Source: an uncultured Collinsella sp. (GTDB taxonomy: Bacteria; Actinomycetota; Coriobacteriia; Coriobacteriales; Coriobacteriaceae). Taken from it: DNA of 28,306 nt. Positions within the stretch are counted from its first letter, which is position 1. Each line of letters begins with the position of its first letter. The notes under the pieces were generated by a model, which saw nothing but the letters and a program-made list of their open reading frames with translations, made no database searches and was not told the origin of the DNA. Where the stretch lies: contig CAUAEH010000024.1 of NCBI GenBank assembly GCA_958427975.1, positions 1 to 28,306 of the forward strand. Direction: 5' to 3'. Shown here one piece after another: positions 7,564 through 14,075 of this stretch. The translations under genes and the position numbers were made by a program.

Positions 7564-8472
7564 ATGGCAAAACAGCTGCCAAAGCGCGACCTTGAGAACG
7601 TGGGCCTGTGCGTCACGGGCGCGTGCGTAGCGCTCGTGACGCTTGTCGTTGCCGCGCTCATCTTTATGGTCGCCCAAAAGGGCCTCTCGGCTTTTGTCAA
7701 AGACGGCGTCTCGGTCGTCGAGTTTTTCACCGGCACCAAGTGGGACCTGGCCAACACGGCTAAAAACGGCCTGCCCTACACCGGCGCCCTGCCCCTGATC
7801 GTCACCTCGTTTGCGGTCATGGTGCTCTCCACGCTCATCGCGTTGCCCATCGCCATCGGCTCTGCCATCTTTGCGGTCGAGATCCAACCAAAATTTGGCT
7901 CCAAGATCTTTCAGCCGCTTATTGAGCTTTTGACCGGTATTCCCTCGGTCGTCTTTGGCTTGATCGGCTTTCACGTTGTCGTCGGCCTTATGAAGAGCGT
8001 TTTCCACGTGAGTACGGGCCTGGGCATCTTGCCCGGCGCCATCGTGCTGGCCGTCATGATCCTGCCGACGATGACCACCCTTTCGGTCGATGGCCTGCGC
8101 GCCGTACCCGACGGCTACCGCCAGGGCTCGCTCGCGCTGGGCTACACCCGTTGGCAGACCATCTGGCACGTGGTGCTCAAGTCCGCCATGCCGTCGCTCA
8201 TGACCGCGGTTATCTTGGGCATGACCCGCGCCTTTGGCGAGACGCTCGCCGTGCGCATGGTCATCGGCGGCATCGAGGCCATGCCGACGTCGCTGCTGTC
8301 GCCGGCTTCGACCATCACCACCACGCTCACCACGTCCATGGCAGTCTATGCCGAGGGCTCGGCCCAAGACGATGTTCTGTGGGCGCTCGGCCTGCTGCTG
8401 ATGGGCATGAGTCTCATCTTCATCCTGATCATCCACCTTATCGGCCGCAAGGGGGCGAAGGCTCGTGGCTAG
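7564..8472 (+). CDS. pstC: Phosphate ABC transporter permease PstC
   Basis: A 302-residue inner-membrane permease with six predicted hydrophobic segments, starting at about residue 15 (CVTGACVALVTLVVAALIF). The cytoplasmic coupling loop reads LGYTRWQTIWHVVLKSAMP, the EAA motif that docks on the PstB ATPase. PLIVTSFAVMVLSTLIALPIAIGSAIF and TGIPSVVFGLIG are characteristic of PstC. It begins 25 bases after pstS and overlaps pstA by eight bases, so the operon is tightly coupled. It pairs with PstA to form the channel. Confidence 0.95.
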   Translation: MAKQLPKRDLENVGLCVTGACVALVTLVVAALIFMVAQKGLSAFVKDGVSVVEFFTGTKWDLANTAKNGLPYTGALPLIVTSFAVMVLSTLIALPIAIGSAIFAVEIQPKFGSKIFQPLIELLTGIPSVVFGLIGFHVVVGLMKSVFHVSTGLGILPGAIVLAVMILPTMTTLSVDGLRAVPDGYRQGSLALGYTRWQTIWHVVLKSAMPSLMTAVILGMTRAFGETLAVRMVIGGIEAMPTSLLSPASTITTTLTTSMAVYAEGSAQDDVLWALGLLLMGMSLIFILIIHLIGRKGAKARG

Positions 8473-9391
8473 CACGCGTATCCACATCGACGAGGCGAGG
8501 CTCGGGCGTGTCCAAAAGCAGGACCGCTTCGCCACGGGCGTGTTGACGGCGATCGTCGCCATCGTCATGCTCATCGTCGTCTCCATGGTGGCCTATATCC
8601 TGTTCGAGGGCATCTCGACGCTGTTCCAGCCGGGCTTTCTCACGGAGCCGTCGCGCGCCAACGGAACGCAGGGCGGCGTGCTCTACCAGCTGTTCGACTC
8701 GTTCTACCTGCTGCTGATCACCCTGATCATCTCGGTGCCCATCAGCCTGGGCGGAGCGGTCTTTTTGGTTGAGTACGCGCCGGACGGACCCATCCGCGAC
8801 ATCGCCTCCACCGCCATCGAGACGTTGTCCTCGCTGCCTTCCATCGTCGTCGGCATGTTCGGTTTTCTGGTGTTCTCGGTGCAGCTGGGCTGGAAGTACT
8901 CCATCATCTCCGGCGCCGTCGCGCTCACCATGTTCAACATCCCCATCCTGGTGCGCGTGATCCAGCAGGCGCTCGAGGACGTGCCGCAGGCCCAGCGCGA
9001 TGCGTGCCTGGCCATGGGCCTCACTCGCTGGGAGGCCACGCTGCACATCCTGATCCCCGAGGCCATGCCTGCCATCGTGACGGGCATCGTGCTTTCGGCC
9101 GGTCGCGTGTTTGGCGAGGCCGCAGCACTGCTTTTTACCTCGGGTATGAGCTCGCCGGTTCGCCTGAACTTCTTGAGCTTTAACCTGTCGAGCCCCACCT
9201 GCGCTTGGAACGTGTTCCGTCCCGGCGAGTCGCTCGCCGTGCACATCTACAAGATCTATGGCGAGGGCAGCCCCGAGGCCCAGCAGATCGTCTGGGGCAC
9301 CGCTGCACTGCTGATGATTTGCGTGCTGCTGTTTAACGTAATCGCCCGCATTGTGGGCAAGCAACTGGCAAGGAAGATGACGGCCGAATGA
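8465..9391 (+). CDS. pstA: Phosphate ABC transporter permease PstA
   Basis: A 308-residue second permease of the Pst importer. It starts with GTG at 8465, overlapping the pstC stop, with GAAGG just upstream. Hydrophobic segments span the protein, beginning near residue 25 (GVLTAIVAIVMLIVVSMVAYILF). The EAA loop is in MGLTRWEATLHILIPEAMP, and LSSLPSIVVGMFGFLVF is the conserved PstA segment. Its last bases overlap the pstB start (ATGA). It forms the channel with PstC. Confidence 0.95.
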   Translation: MASTRIHIDEARLGRVQKQDRFATGVLTAIVAIVMLIVVSMVAYILFEGISTLFQPGFLTEPSRANGTQGGVLYQLFDSFYLLLITLIISVPISLGGAVFLVEYAPDGPIRDIASTAIETLSSLPSIVVGMFGFLVFSVQLGWKYSIISGAVALTMFNIPILVRVIQQALEDVPQAQRDACLAMGLTRWEATLHILIPEAMPAIVTGIVLSAGRVFGEAAALLFTSGMSSPVRLNFLSFNLSSPTCAWNVFRPGESLAVHIYKIYGEGSPEAQQIVWGTAALLMICVLLFNVIARIVGKQLARKMTAE

Positions 9392-10260
9392 GCGAGATGA
9401 ATGTAACGCCCGCAACCGAAGCGGCATCGTCCGACACCCGGGACTTCCTGTCGAGCGTGGGGGAGAGCGAGAAGCGCGTGCGCGTGAGCGGCAAGGCCGT
9501 GAGCGACGAGGTCGTGCTCTCCACCAAGGACGTCAACGTGTACTATGGCGACCACCATGCACTGCACAATACGTCGCTCGACTTCCACAAGGGCGAGATC
9601 ACGGCGCTCATTGGGCCTTCGGGCTGCGGTAAGTCGACCTTCTTGCGTAGCCTCAACCTCATGAATCGCGAGATTCGCGGCTGCCGCGTGGAGGGCGAGA
9701 TCAACTATCGCGGGCGCAACGTGAACACCAAGACCGAAAACACCTACGAGCTGCGCCGTTCCATTGGCATGGTGTTCCAGCAGCCCAACCCGTTCCGCAA
9801 GTCCATTCGCGACAACATCACGTTTGCGCCCAAGCGCCACGGCATTACCGACCGTGACGAGCTTGATCGTATGGTCGAGGAGAGCCTGCGCGGTGCAGCG
9901 CTGTGGGACGAGGTCAAGGACAAGCTCGACAAGAGCGCCTACGCGCTTTCGGGTGGTCAGCAGCAGCGCCTGTGCATCGCGCGCACGCTGGCGCTCAACC
10001 CCGATGTGATCCTGTTTGACGAACCCTGCTCGGCGCTCGACCCCATCTCGACGCTGGCGATCGAGGACCTCATGTCGTCGATTGTTGCCGACCGCGCCAT
10101 CGTCATCGTGACGCACAACATGGAGCAGGCGTCGCGTGTGTCCAACCGCACGGCGTTCTTCTACATGGGCGATATGGTCGAGTACGACGAGACTGACGAG
10201 ATTTTCCAACGGCCCAAGGATAAGCGGCTGAATGATTACCTCACCGGCATGTTCTCCTAG
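9388..10260 (+). CDS. pstB: Phosphate ABC transporter ATPase PstB
   Basis: A 290-residue ATPase that powers the Pst importer. Walker A is GPSGCGKST (76-84), followed by FQQPNPFRKSI (Q loop), signature LSGGQQQR, Walker B VILFDEPCSALDP, and the H-loop VTHNMEQASR. EIFQRPKDKRLNDYLTGMFS closes the protein in typical PstB style. About 40 extra residues precede the core, beyond the usual length of about 250; an internal start is possible but no better ribosome site is evident, and the ATGA overlap with pstA supports 9388. No phoU or two-component genes follow; a terminator ends the operon. Confidence 0.96.
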   Translation: MSEMNVTPATEAASSDTRDFLSSVGESEKRVRVSGKAVSDEVVLSTKDVNVYYGDHHALHNTSLDFHKGEITALIGPSGCGKSTFLRSLNLMNREIRGCRVEGEINYRGRNVNTKTENTYELRRSIGMVFQQPNPFRKSIRDNITFAPKRHGITDRDELDRMVEESLRGAALWDEVKDKLDKSAYALSGGQQQRLCIARTLALNPDVILFDEPCSALDPISTLAIEDLMSSIVADRAIVIVTHNMEQASRVSNRTAFFYMGDMVEYDETDEIFQRPKDKRLNDYLTGMFS

Positions 10261-10278
10261 TCCGGGACATGCTTGAGG

Positions 10279-10353
10279 CCCGCGGCGGCCACGGTTGCCG
10301 CGGGACTGATTGGAGAGGCGGGTCATCTCTTGTGGGAGATGGCCCGCCTTTTT
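10279..10353 (+). terminator. Double-hairpin terminator of the pst operon
   Basis: First stem: CCCGCGGC (10279-10286) with GCCGCGGG (10297-10304). Second stem: 10316-10329 with 10336-10349, 14 bp including one G-U pair, followed by TTTTT. The second hairpin is a classic intrinsic terminator. Confidence 0.88.
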
Positions 10354-10379
10354 GTGTCGTGTGCGGCCTGCCTTTTCGC

Positions 10380-10388
10380 TGCTATCAT
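10380..10388 (+). promoter_or_regulatory. Extended -10 promoter of the ABC-F gene
   Basis: TG-C-TATCAT is an extended -10 element about 35 bases before the start codon and 27 bases past the pst terminator. No clear -35 is visible. Confidence 0.4.
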
Positions 10389-10423
10389 GGACAACGTTGA
10401 ATTTCTACGAAGGAGCAGGGCAT

Positions 10424-12283
10424 ATGGCGATTCTTTTGGGATGCGATTCCGTCAGCCTAGAGTTTCTCACCAAGCATATTTTCGATAGCGTGACGCTCGG
10501 CGTGGGCGAGGGCGACCGCATTGGTATCGTCGGCAAAAACGGCGACGGCAAGTCGACGCTGCTGAGCGTGCTCGCCGGCACGCTGGAGCCCGACGACGGC
10601 CGCGTGACGCACCGTCGCGGCACCACGATCGGCCTGCTCGGCCAAAAGGACCAGCTGGTCGATACCGACACCGTGCATCATGCCGTCGTCGGTGACACGC
10701 CCGAATACGAGTGGGCCTCGAGTCCGCGTACGCGCCAGATTCTGGCCGGCCTTATTAGCGATGTGCCCTGGGAGGGCACGGTGGGCGAGCTTTCGGGCGG
10801 CCAGCGCCGTCGCGTGGACCTCGCGCGCCTGCTGATCGGCGACTACGACGTGCTCATGCTCGACGAGCCCACCAACCACCTGGACATGCGCACCATCAAC
10901 TGGCTCGCGCGTCACTTAAAGGCCCGCTGGCAGCGCGGTCAGGGCGCCATGCTCGTGGTTACGCACGACCGCTGGTTCTTGGACGAGGTCTGCACCAGCA
11001 TGTGGGAGGTCCATGACGGCCAGGTCGATCCCTTCGAGGGCGGCTACTCCGCATATATCCTTCAGCGCGTAGAGCGCGACCGCATGGCCGCGGTTACCGA
11101 GGAGCGCCGTCGCAACATGGCGCGCAAGGAGCTCGCGTGGCTGAGCCGCGGCGCCCAGGCGCGCTCCACCAAGCCCAAGTTTCGTGTGGATGCCGCTCGC
11201 GAGCTCATCGCCGACGTACCGCCCGTACGCGACGAGCTGGAGCTTAAGCGTCTGGCGGTGAGCCGCCTGGGCAAGCAGGTTATCGACGTAGTCGACGTGG
11301 ATGCCGGCTATGCGGATACCGATGGCGCGCCCAAGCAGGTGCTCTCCGATGTGACCTGGCTCATCGGTGCGGGCGACCGCTATGGCCTTTTGGGCGAGAA
11401 CGGCGCTGGCAAGTCGACGCTGCTCGATGTGATCCAGGGCAAGATTGAGCCCACGCGCGGCCGCGTGAAGATTGGCCAGACAGTGCGCTTTGGCGTGCTG
11501 TCGCAGCAGCTCGAGGAGCTCGAACCCTACATGGGCGACACGATCCGCGAGGTGCTCGGCAACTATAAGAAGTACTACGTCATCGACGGCAAGGAGACCT
11601 CGCCCGAGAAGCTCTGCGAGCGTCTGGGCTTTACGACGCAGCAGCTCTGGAGCCGCATCGGCGATCTTTCGGGCGGCCAGCGCCGTCGCCTGTCGCTGTT
11701 GCTGACGATTCTGGACGAGCCCAACGTGCTCATCCTGGACGAGCCCGGTAACGACCTGGATACCGACATGCTCGCGATTGTCGAGGACTTGCTCGACGGC
11801 TGGCCCGGCACGCTGATCCTGGTGACGCACGACCGCTTCTTGATGGAGCGCGTGACCGACCAGCAGTGGGCGCTGCTCGACGGCCACCTGACGCATATGC
11901 CCGGCGGCGTCGACCAGTACCTGCGCCTGTGCAACGCCACCGCCGAGGGCGAGCCCGTGGGTGCGCCGAGCGCCAAGACCGGCACGTTTGACACCGGTGC
12001 CGCGGCGGCTGCGGCCGAAAAGCCCAAGTCGAGTGGCCAGCCCAATGGCCTTTCCAACGCCGAGCGCCAGAAGCTCCGCCGCGAGGTGAGCTCGCTCGAG
12101 CGCAAGATGGAGACGCAGCGCGCCCGCGTGGAGGAGGCCGAGGCCGCGATGGCCCAGGTCGACCCCACCAACTACACGGCGCTGGGCGAGCAGCAGGCAA
12201 AGATCGACGAGGCTCACGCCGCCATGGACGAGCTGGAGATGGCGTGGCTCGAGGCGAGCGAGAAGCTCGAGGGTGAGGAGTAG
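10424..12283 (+). CDS. ABC-F family ATPase (Uup-like)
   Basis: A 619-residue soluble protein with two ABC ATPase domains and no membrane segments; ABC-F proteins act on ribosomes. Domain 1: Walker A GKNGDGKST (37-45), signature LSGGQRRR, Walker B LMLDEPTNHLD. Domain 2: Walker A GENGAGKST, LSGGQRRR, Walker B LILDEPGNDLD. The C-terminal 80 residues are a charged coiled coil (LERKMETQRARVEEAEAAM), as in Uup. The GNDLD variant in the second Walker B and the coiled coil favour Uup over resistance-type ABC-F. GAAGGAGC lies before the ATG at 10424; longer upstream frames have no ribosome site. The HAD gene follows after six bases. Confidence 0.92.
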   Translation: MAILLGCDSVSLEFLTKHIFDSVTLGVGEGDRIGIVGKNGDGKSTLLSVLAGTLEPDDGRVTHRRGTTIGLLGQKDQLVDTDTVHHAVVGDTPEYEWASSPRTRQILAGLISDVPWEGTVGELSGGQRRRVDLARLLIGDYDVLMLDEPTNHLDMRTINWLARHLKARWQRGQGAMLVVTHDRWFLDEVCTSMWEVHDGQVDPFEGGYSAYILQRVERDRMAAVTEERRRNMARKELAWLSRGAQARSTKPKFRVDAARELIADVPPVRDELELKRLAVSRLGKQVIDVVDVDAGYADTDGAPKQVLSDVTWLIGAGDRYGLLGENGAGKSTLLDVIQGKIEPTRGRVKIGQTVRFGVLSQQLEELEPYMGDTIREVLGNYKKYYVIDGKETSPEKLCERLGFTTQQLWSRIGDLSGGQRRRLSLLLTILDEPNVLILDEPGNDLDTDMLAIVEDLLDGWPGTLILVTHDRFLMERVTDQQWALLDGHLTHMPGGVDQYLRLCNATAEGEPVGAPSAKTGTFDTGAAAAAAEKPKSSGQPNGLSNAERQKLRREVSSLERKMETQRARVEEAEAAMAQVDPTNYTALGEQQAKIDEAHAAMDELEMAWLEASEKLEGEE

Positions 12284-12289
12284 GCGAGG

Positions 12290-13060
12290 ATGATCAAGGC
12301 CGCGTTTTTCGATATCGACGGCACGTTGCTGAGCTTTAAGAACCATCGGATTCCGTCGTCGGCGCAGCAGGTGCTCGACAGTTTTCATGAGCAGGGGATT
12401 GCGTGCGTGATTGCCACGGGCCGCCCGACCTACCAGATGCCGGATTGGCTGTTCGACTTGGGTTGGGATGCGTACATTACGCTTTCGGGCCAGCACTGCT
12501 TTGATGCCGAGGGCGTCTATCGCAGCTGCCCGATCGATCCGGACGACGTTGCGGTGATTGTGGACCAGGTGGCGCAGGGGCGCTACGACTCGCTGTGCAT
12601 GCAGGGCGAGAACTCGTTTGTGAACCGCCTGTCCGAGCGCGTGGTGACGGCCGGCAACAACGCGGGGATCGTCTACCACGAGGAGCCGTTTGAGCACGCC
12701 TTTGACGCACCGGTCTACCAGTTTTGCGCCTTTGTGGATCCAGCCGACGAGCATATCGTGACTGATGCGGTGTCGCATTCACTCACTACGCGCTGGTGCG
12801 ACCTGTTCTGCGACATTATTCCTGCTAACGGCGGCAAGGACCTGGGCGTGGCGGCGACGCTGGAGCGCCTGGGTGTCGACGCGAGCGAGGCGATTGCCTT
12901 TGGCGATGGCGAAAACGATCTGTCGATGTTTTCCGCCGTGGGCACGAGCGTGGCCATGGGTAACGCGCAGGACACGGTGAAGGCTGCGGCGACCTTTGTG
13001 ACGACCGCCGTGGACGACGACGGCATCTACAACGCCGCGAAGCACTTTGGACTGTTATAA
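12290..13060 (+). CDS. Cof-type HAD-IIB phosphatase
   Basis: A 256-residue HAD phosphatase with a C2-type cap. Motif I is FFDIDGTLL (D8, D10), motif II is ATGRP, the motif III Lys is in NGGKDLGVAA, and motif IV is FGDGENDLSMF. VAMGNAQDTVKAAA and DGIYNAAKHFGLL are typical Cof-family endings. Such enzymes hydrolyse sugar phosphates or flavin/pyridoxal phosphates; specificity cannot be read here. It lies six bases after the ABC-F gene with GAGGAG and GCGAGG nearby, so it is almost certainly cotranscribed with it. Confidence 0.92.
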   Translation: MIKAAFFDIDGTLLSFKNHRIPSSAQQVLDSFHEQGIACVIATGRPTYQMPDWLFDLGWDAYITLSGQHCFDAEGVYRSCPIDPDDVAVIVDQVAQGRYDSLCMQGENSFVNRLSERVVTAGNNAGIVYHEEPFEHAFDAPVYQFCAFVDPADEHIVTDAVSHSLTTRWCDLFCDIIPANGGKDLGVAATLERLGVDASEAIAFGDGENDLSMFSAVGTSVAMGNAQDTVKAAATFVTTAVDDDGIYNAAKHFGLL

Positions 13061-13102
13061 CTGCGGCTCGGCACTTAGGGATGCTCCTTTTCTGCCGGCA
13101 GC

Positions 13103-13139
13103 TGGGGACACTCCTTGCGGGGCGTCCCCATTTTGTTTT
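13103..13139 (+). terminator. Terminator after the Cof gene
   Basis: TGGGGAC (13103-13109) pairs with GTCCCCA (13124-13130), followed by TTTTGTTTT. The GGGGACA / CTCCT content also occurs in the hairpin at 23191-23221. Confidence 0.75.
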
Positions 13140-13163
13140 CGTCCCGCACGTTTTGTGAAACAC

Positions 13164-13243
13164 GGCTAACTTTTAGGCAAAGTAGTAAGACATGGGCAAC
13201 TTCTGCGGTAAAGTTAGTCGTGGAAAGTATCCAAAGGCTAACT
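13164..13243. promoter_or_regulatory. Repeated GGCTAACT motifs before the DtxR-like gene
   Basis: GGCTAACT occurs at 13164-13171 and 13236-13243, and its reverse core AGTTAG at 13212-13217. CTAACTTT (13166-13173) and AAAGTTAG (13210-13217) form an 8-bp inverted repeat. The motif resembles the TTAGGCTAAC half-sites of DtxR-family operators, so autoregulation is plausible. The intervening 13174-13185 segment also shows weak dyad symmetry. Confidence 0.4.
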
Positions 13244-13267
13244 AGCAATCATCGCGAAAGGCGGCCC

Positions 13268-13657
13268 ATGGCCCTACGTGAATCCGGAGAAGACTATCTC
13301 GAATCGATCTACGTTCTGTCGGAACGTCAGGGCATCGTGCGCTCGATCGACGTTGCGGAGTACCTCGGCGTAACCAAGGCGAGTGTTTCCAAGGCCATGG
13401 CGACGCTGGAAAGCAACGGCTATGTCGAAATGGGCAAACGAGATGTTCATCTGACAGAGCGCGGTCTGGAGGTCGCGCGCCAAATGTGGGAGCGCCACTG
13501 CTTTTTCGTGGGGCTTTTGGAGGATGCAGGCGTATCGGCCGAGGTGGCGTCGCAAGAGGGCTGCCACATGGAGCACTGCCTGAGTGAGGAGAGCTTCGAG
13601 AAGCTGAGGACGATGTTGGGCCGGGAAGATGCGGCGGGCGCAACAACGGAAGCCTAA
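13268..13657 (+). CDS. DtxR/MntR-family metal-dependent regulator
   Basis: A 129-residue transcriptional repressor: an N-terminal winged helix (GEDYLESIYVLSE, then VAEYLGVTKASVSKAMATLESNGYV) and a short dimerisation/metal domain. The C-terminal SH3 domain of full DtxR/IdeR is absent, so its length is MntR-like. Candidate ligands by alignment from memory are D9, E12, H77, C99, E102 and H103. D9 matches the Mn-selective MntR pattern, whereas C99 is the DtxR/IdeR choice. GAAAGG lies before ATG 13268. Repeated AGTTAG motifs upstream suggest autoregulation. Whether it senses Mn or Fe is open. Nearby candidates for control are the P-type ATPase, the permease at 19,879 and the nitroreductase with a DtxR-type box. 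Confidence 0.88.
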   Translation: MALRESGEDYLESIYVLSERQGIVRSIDVAEYLGVTKASVSKAMATLESNGYVEMGKRDVHLTERGLEVARQMWERHCFFVGLLEDAGVSAEVASQEGCHMEHCLSEESFEKLRTMLGREDAAGATTEA

Positions 13658-13677
13658 TTGGCCCCTAGGAGCGCGGA

Positions 13678-13696
13678 GTTCGCGCAAAGCGCGAAC
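13678..13696. repeat. AAA-loop palindrome, left
   Basis: GTTCGCGC-AAA-GCGCGAAC is a perfect 8-bp hairpin with a three-base loop, 20 bases after the regulator stop codon. A second hairpin with the same AAA loop lies at 13816-13834. No T run follows. Confidence 0.7.
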
Positions 13697-13704
13697 CAGC
13701 GAAA

Positions 13705-13794
13705 GGGGGATAGGGGATTCGAACAACAACGAGTCCGACGCAGTCCAAAGTGGAGCATTCGGTGCGCGACGCCATTACAGCTGAGCTATCTCTT
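13705..13794 (-). pseudogene. Decayed tRNA-like sequence
   Basis: On the reverse strand, TAGCTCAGCTG (a tRNA D-arm consensus) lies about 65 bases before GTTCGAATCC (a T-loop consensus). The flanking 7-mers AAGAGAT and ATCCCCC would pair as an acceptor stem if three A positions were G. A CTTTGGA segment resembles a Gln (UUG) anticodon loop. The T stem does not pair, there is no CCA, and the spacing is about 19 bases too long for a normal tRNA. I read it as a degenerate tRNA remnant rather than a working gene. Confidence 0.4.
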
Positions 13795-13815
13795 CGTTCC
13801 CAAAGAGGCGCGCTT

Positions 13816-13834
13816 CCCGCGCCAAAGGCGCGGG
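13816..13834. repeat. AAA-loop palindrome, right
   Basis: CCCGCGCC-AAA-GGCGCGGG is a perfect 8-bp hairpin with the same triloop as the one at 13678-13696. The two hairpins bracket the tRNA-like remnant. Confidence 0.7.
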
Positions 13835-13932
13835 ACAGCGACCGAGACGAGTGGTCCCACCAACTAAGTCCAACTCAGACAAGGAACCCCGCCAGCAAGC
13901 GATGCCCAAGAACCGCCAGCAACGTCATCGCA

Positions 13933-14059
13933 GGCCGGGACCGGGCTTGGTTTTGAAAACACTCCGCAGCGCGAGGCCCGCCTTTCCGTTGCTCCGCAGG
14001 AGCAGGAAAGACGGGCCTCATGCGCGAGGACGTTTTCAAAACCAAGCCCGGTCCCGGCC
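13933..14059. repeat. Giant 127-base palindrome
   Basis: The outer arms 13933-13960 and 14032-14059 are perfectly complementary over 28 bases (starting GGCCGGGACCGGG, ending TTTTGAAAAC). Inside, GAGGCCCG-C-CTTTCC pairs with GGAAAG-A-CGGGCCTC with one mismatch, and the tip is GCTCC-GCA-GGAGC. The whole could fold into one long hairpin or cruciform. It lies 16 bases past the stop of the reverse-strand P-type ATPase and may end its transcription, but its size exceeds a normal terminator. No target-site duplication is obvious. Confidence 0.85.
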
Positions 14060-14075
14060 GGACAGCCCACGAACG

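Noticed and set aside
6522..7757. Reverse-strand frame of 411 codons
   Set aside because: Antisense of pstS; Gly/Val/Asp-rich without any domain.
10916..12778. Reverse-strand frame of 620 codons
   Set aside because: Antisense shadow of the ABC-F and Cof genes; the composition is typical of GC-rich antisense frames.
13705..13794. Functional tRNA
   Set aside because: The T stem cannot pair, the acceptor has three mismatches and the spacing is too long; kept only as a decayed remnant.
13933..14059. Insertion sequence
   Set aside because: No transposase frame lies between the arms and no target duplication is evident.
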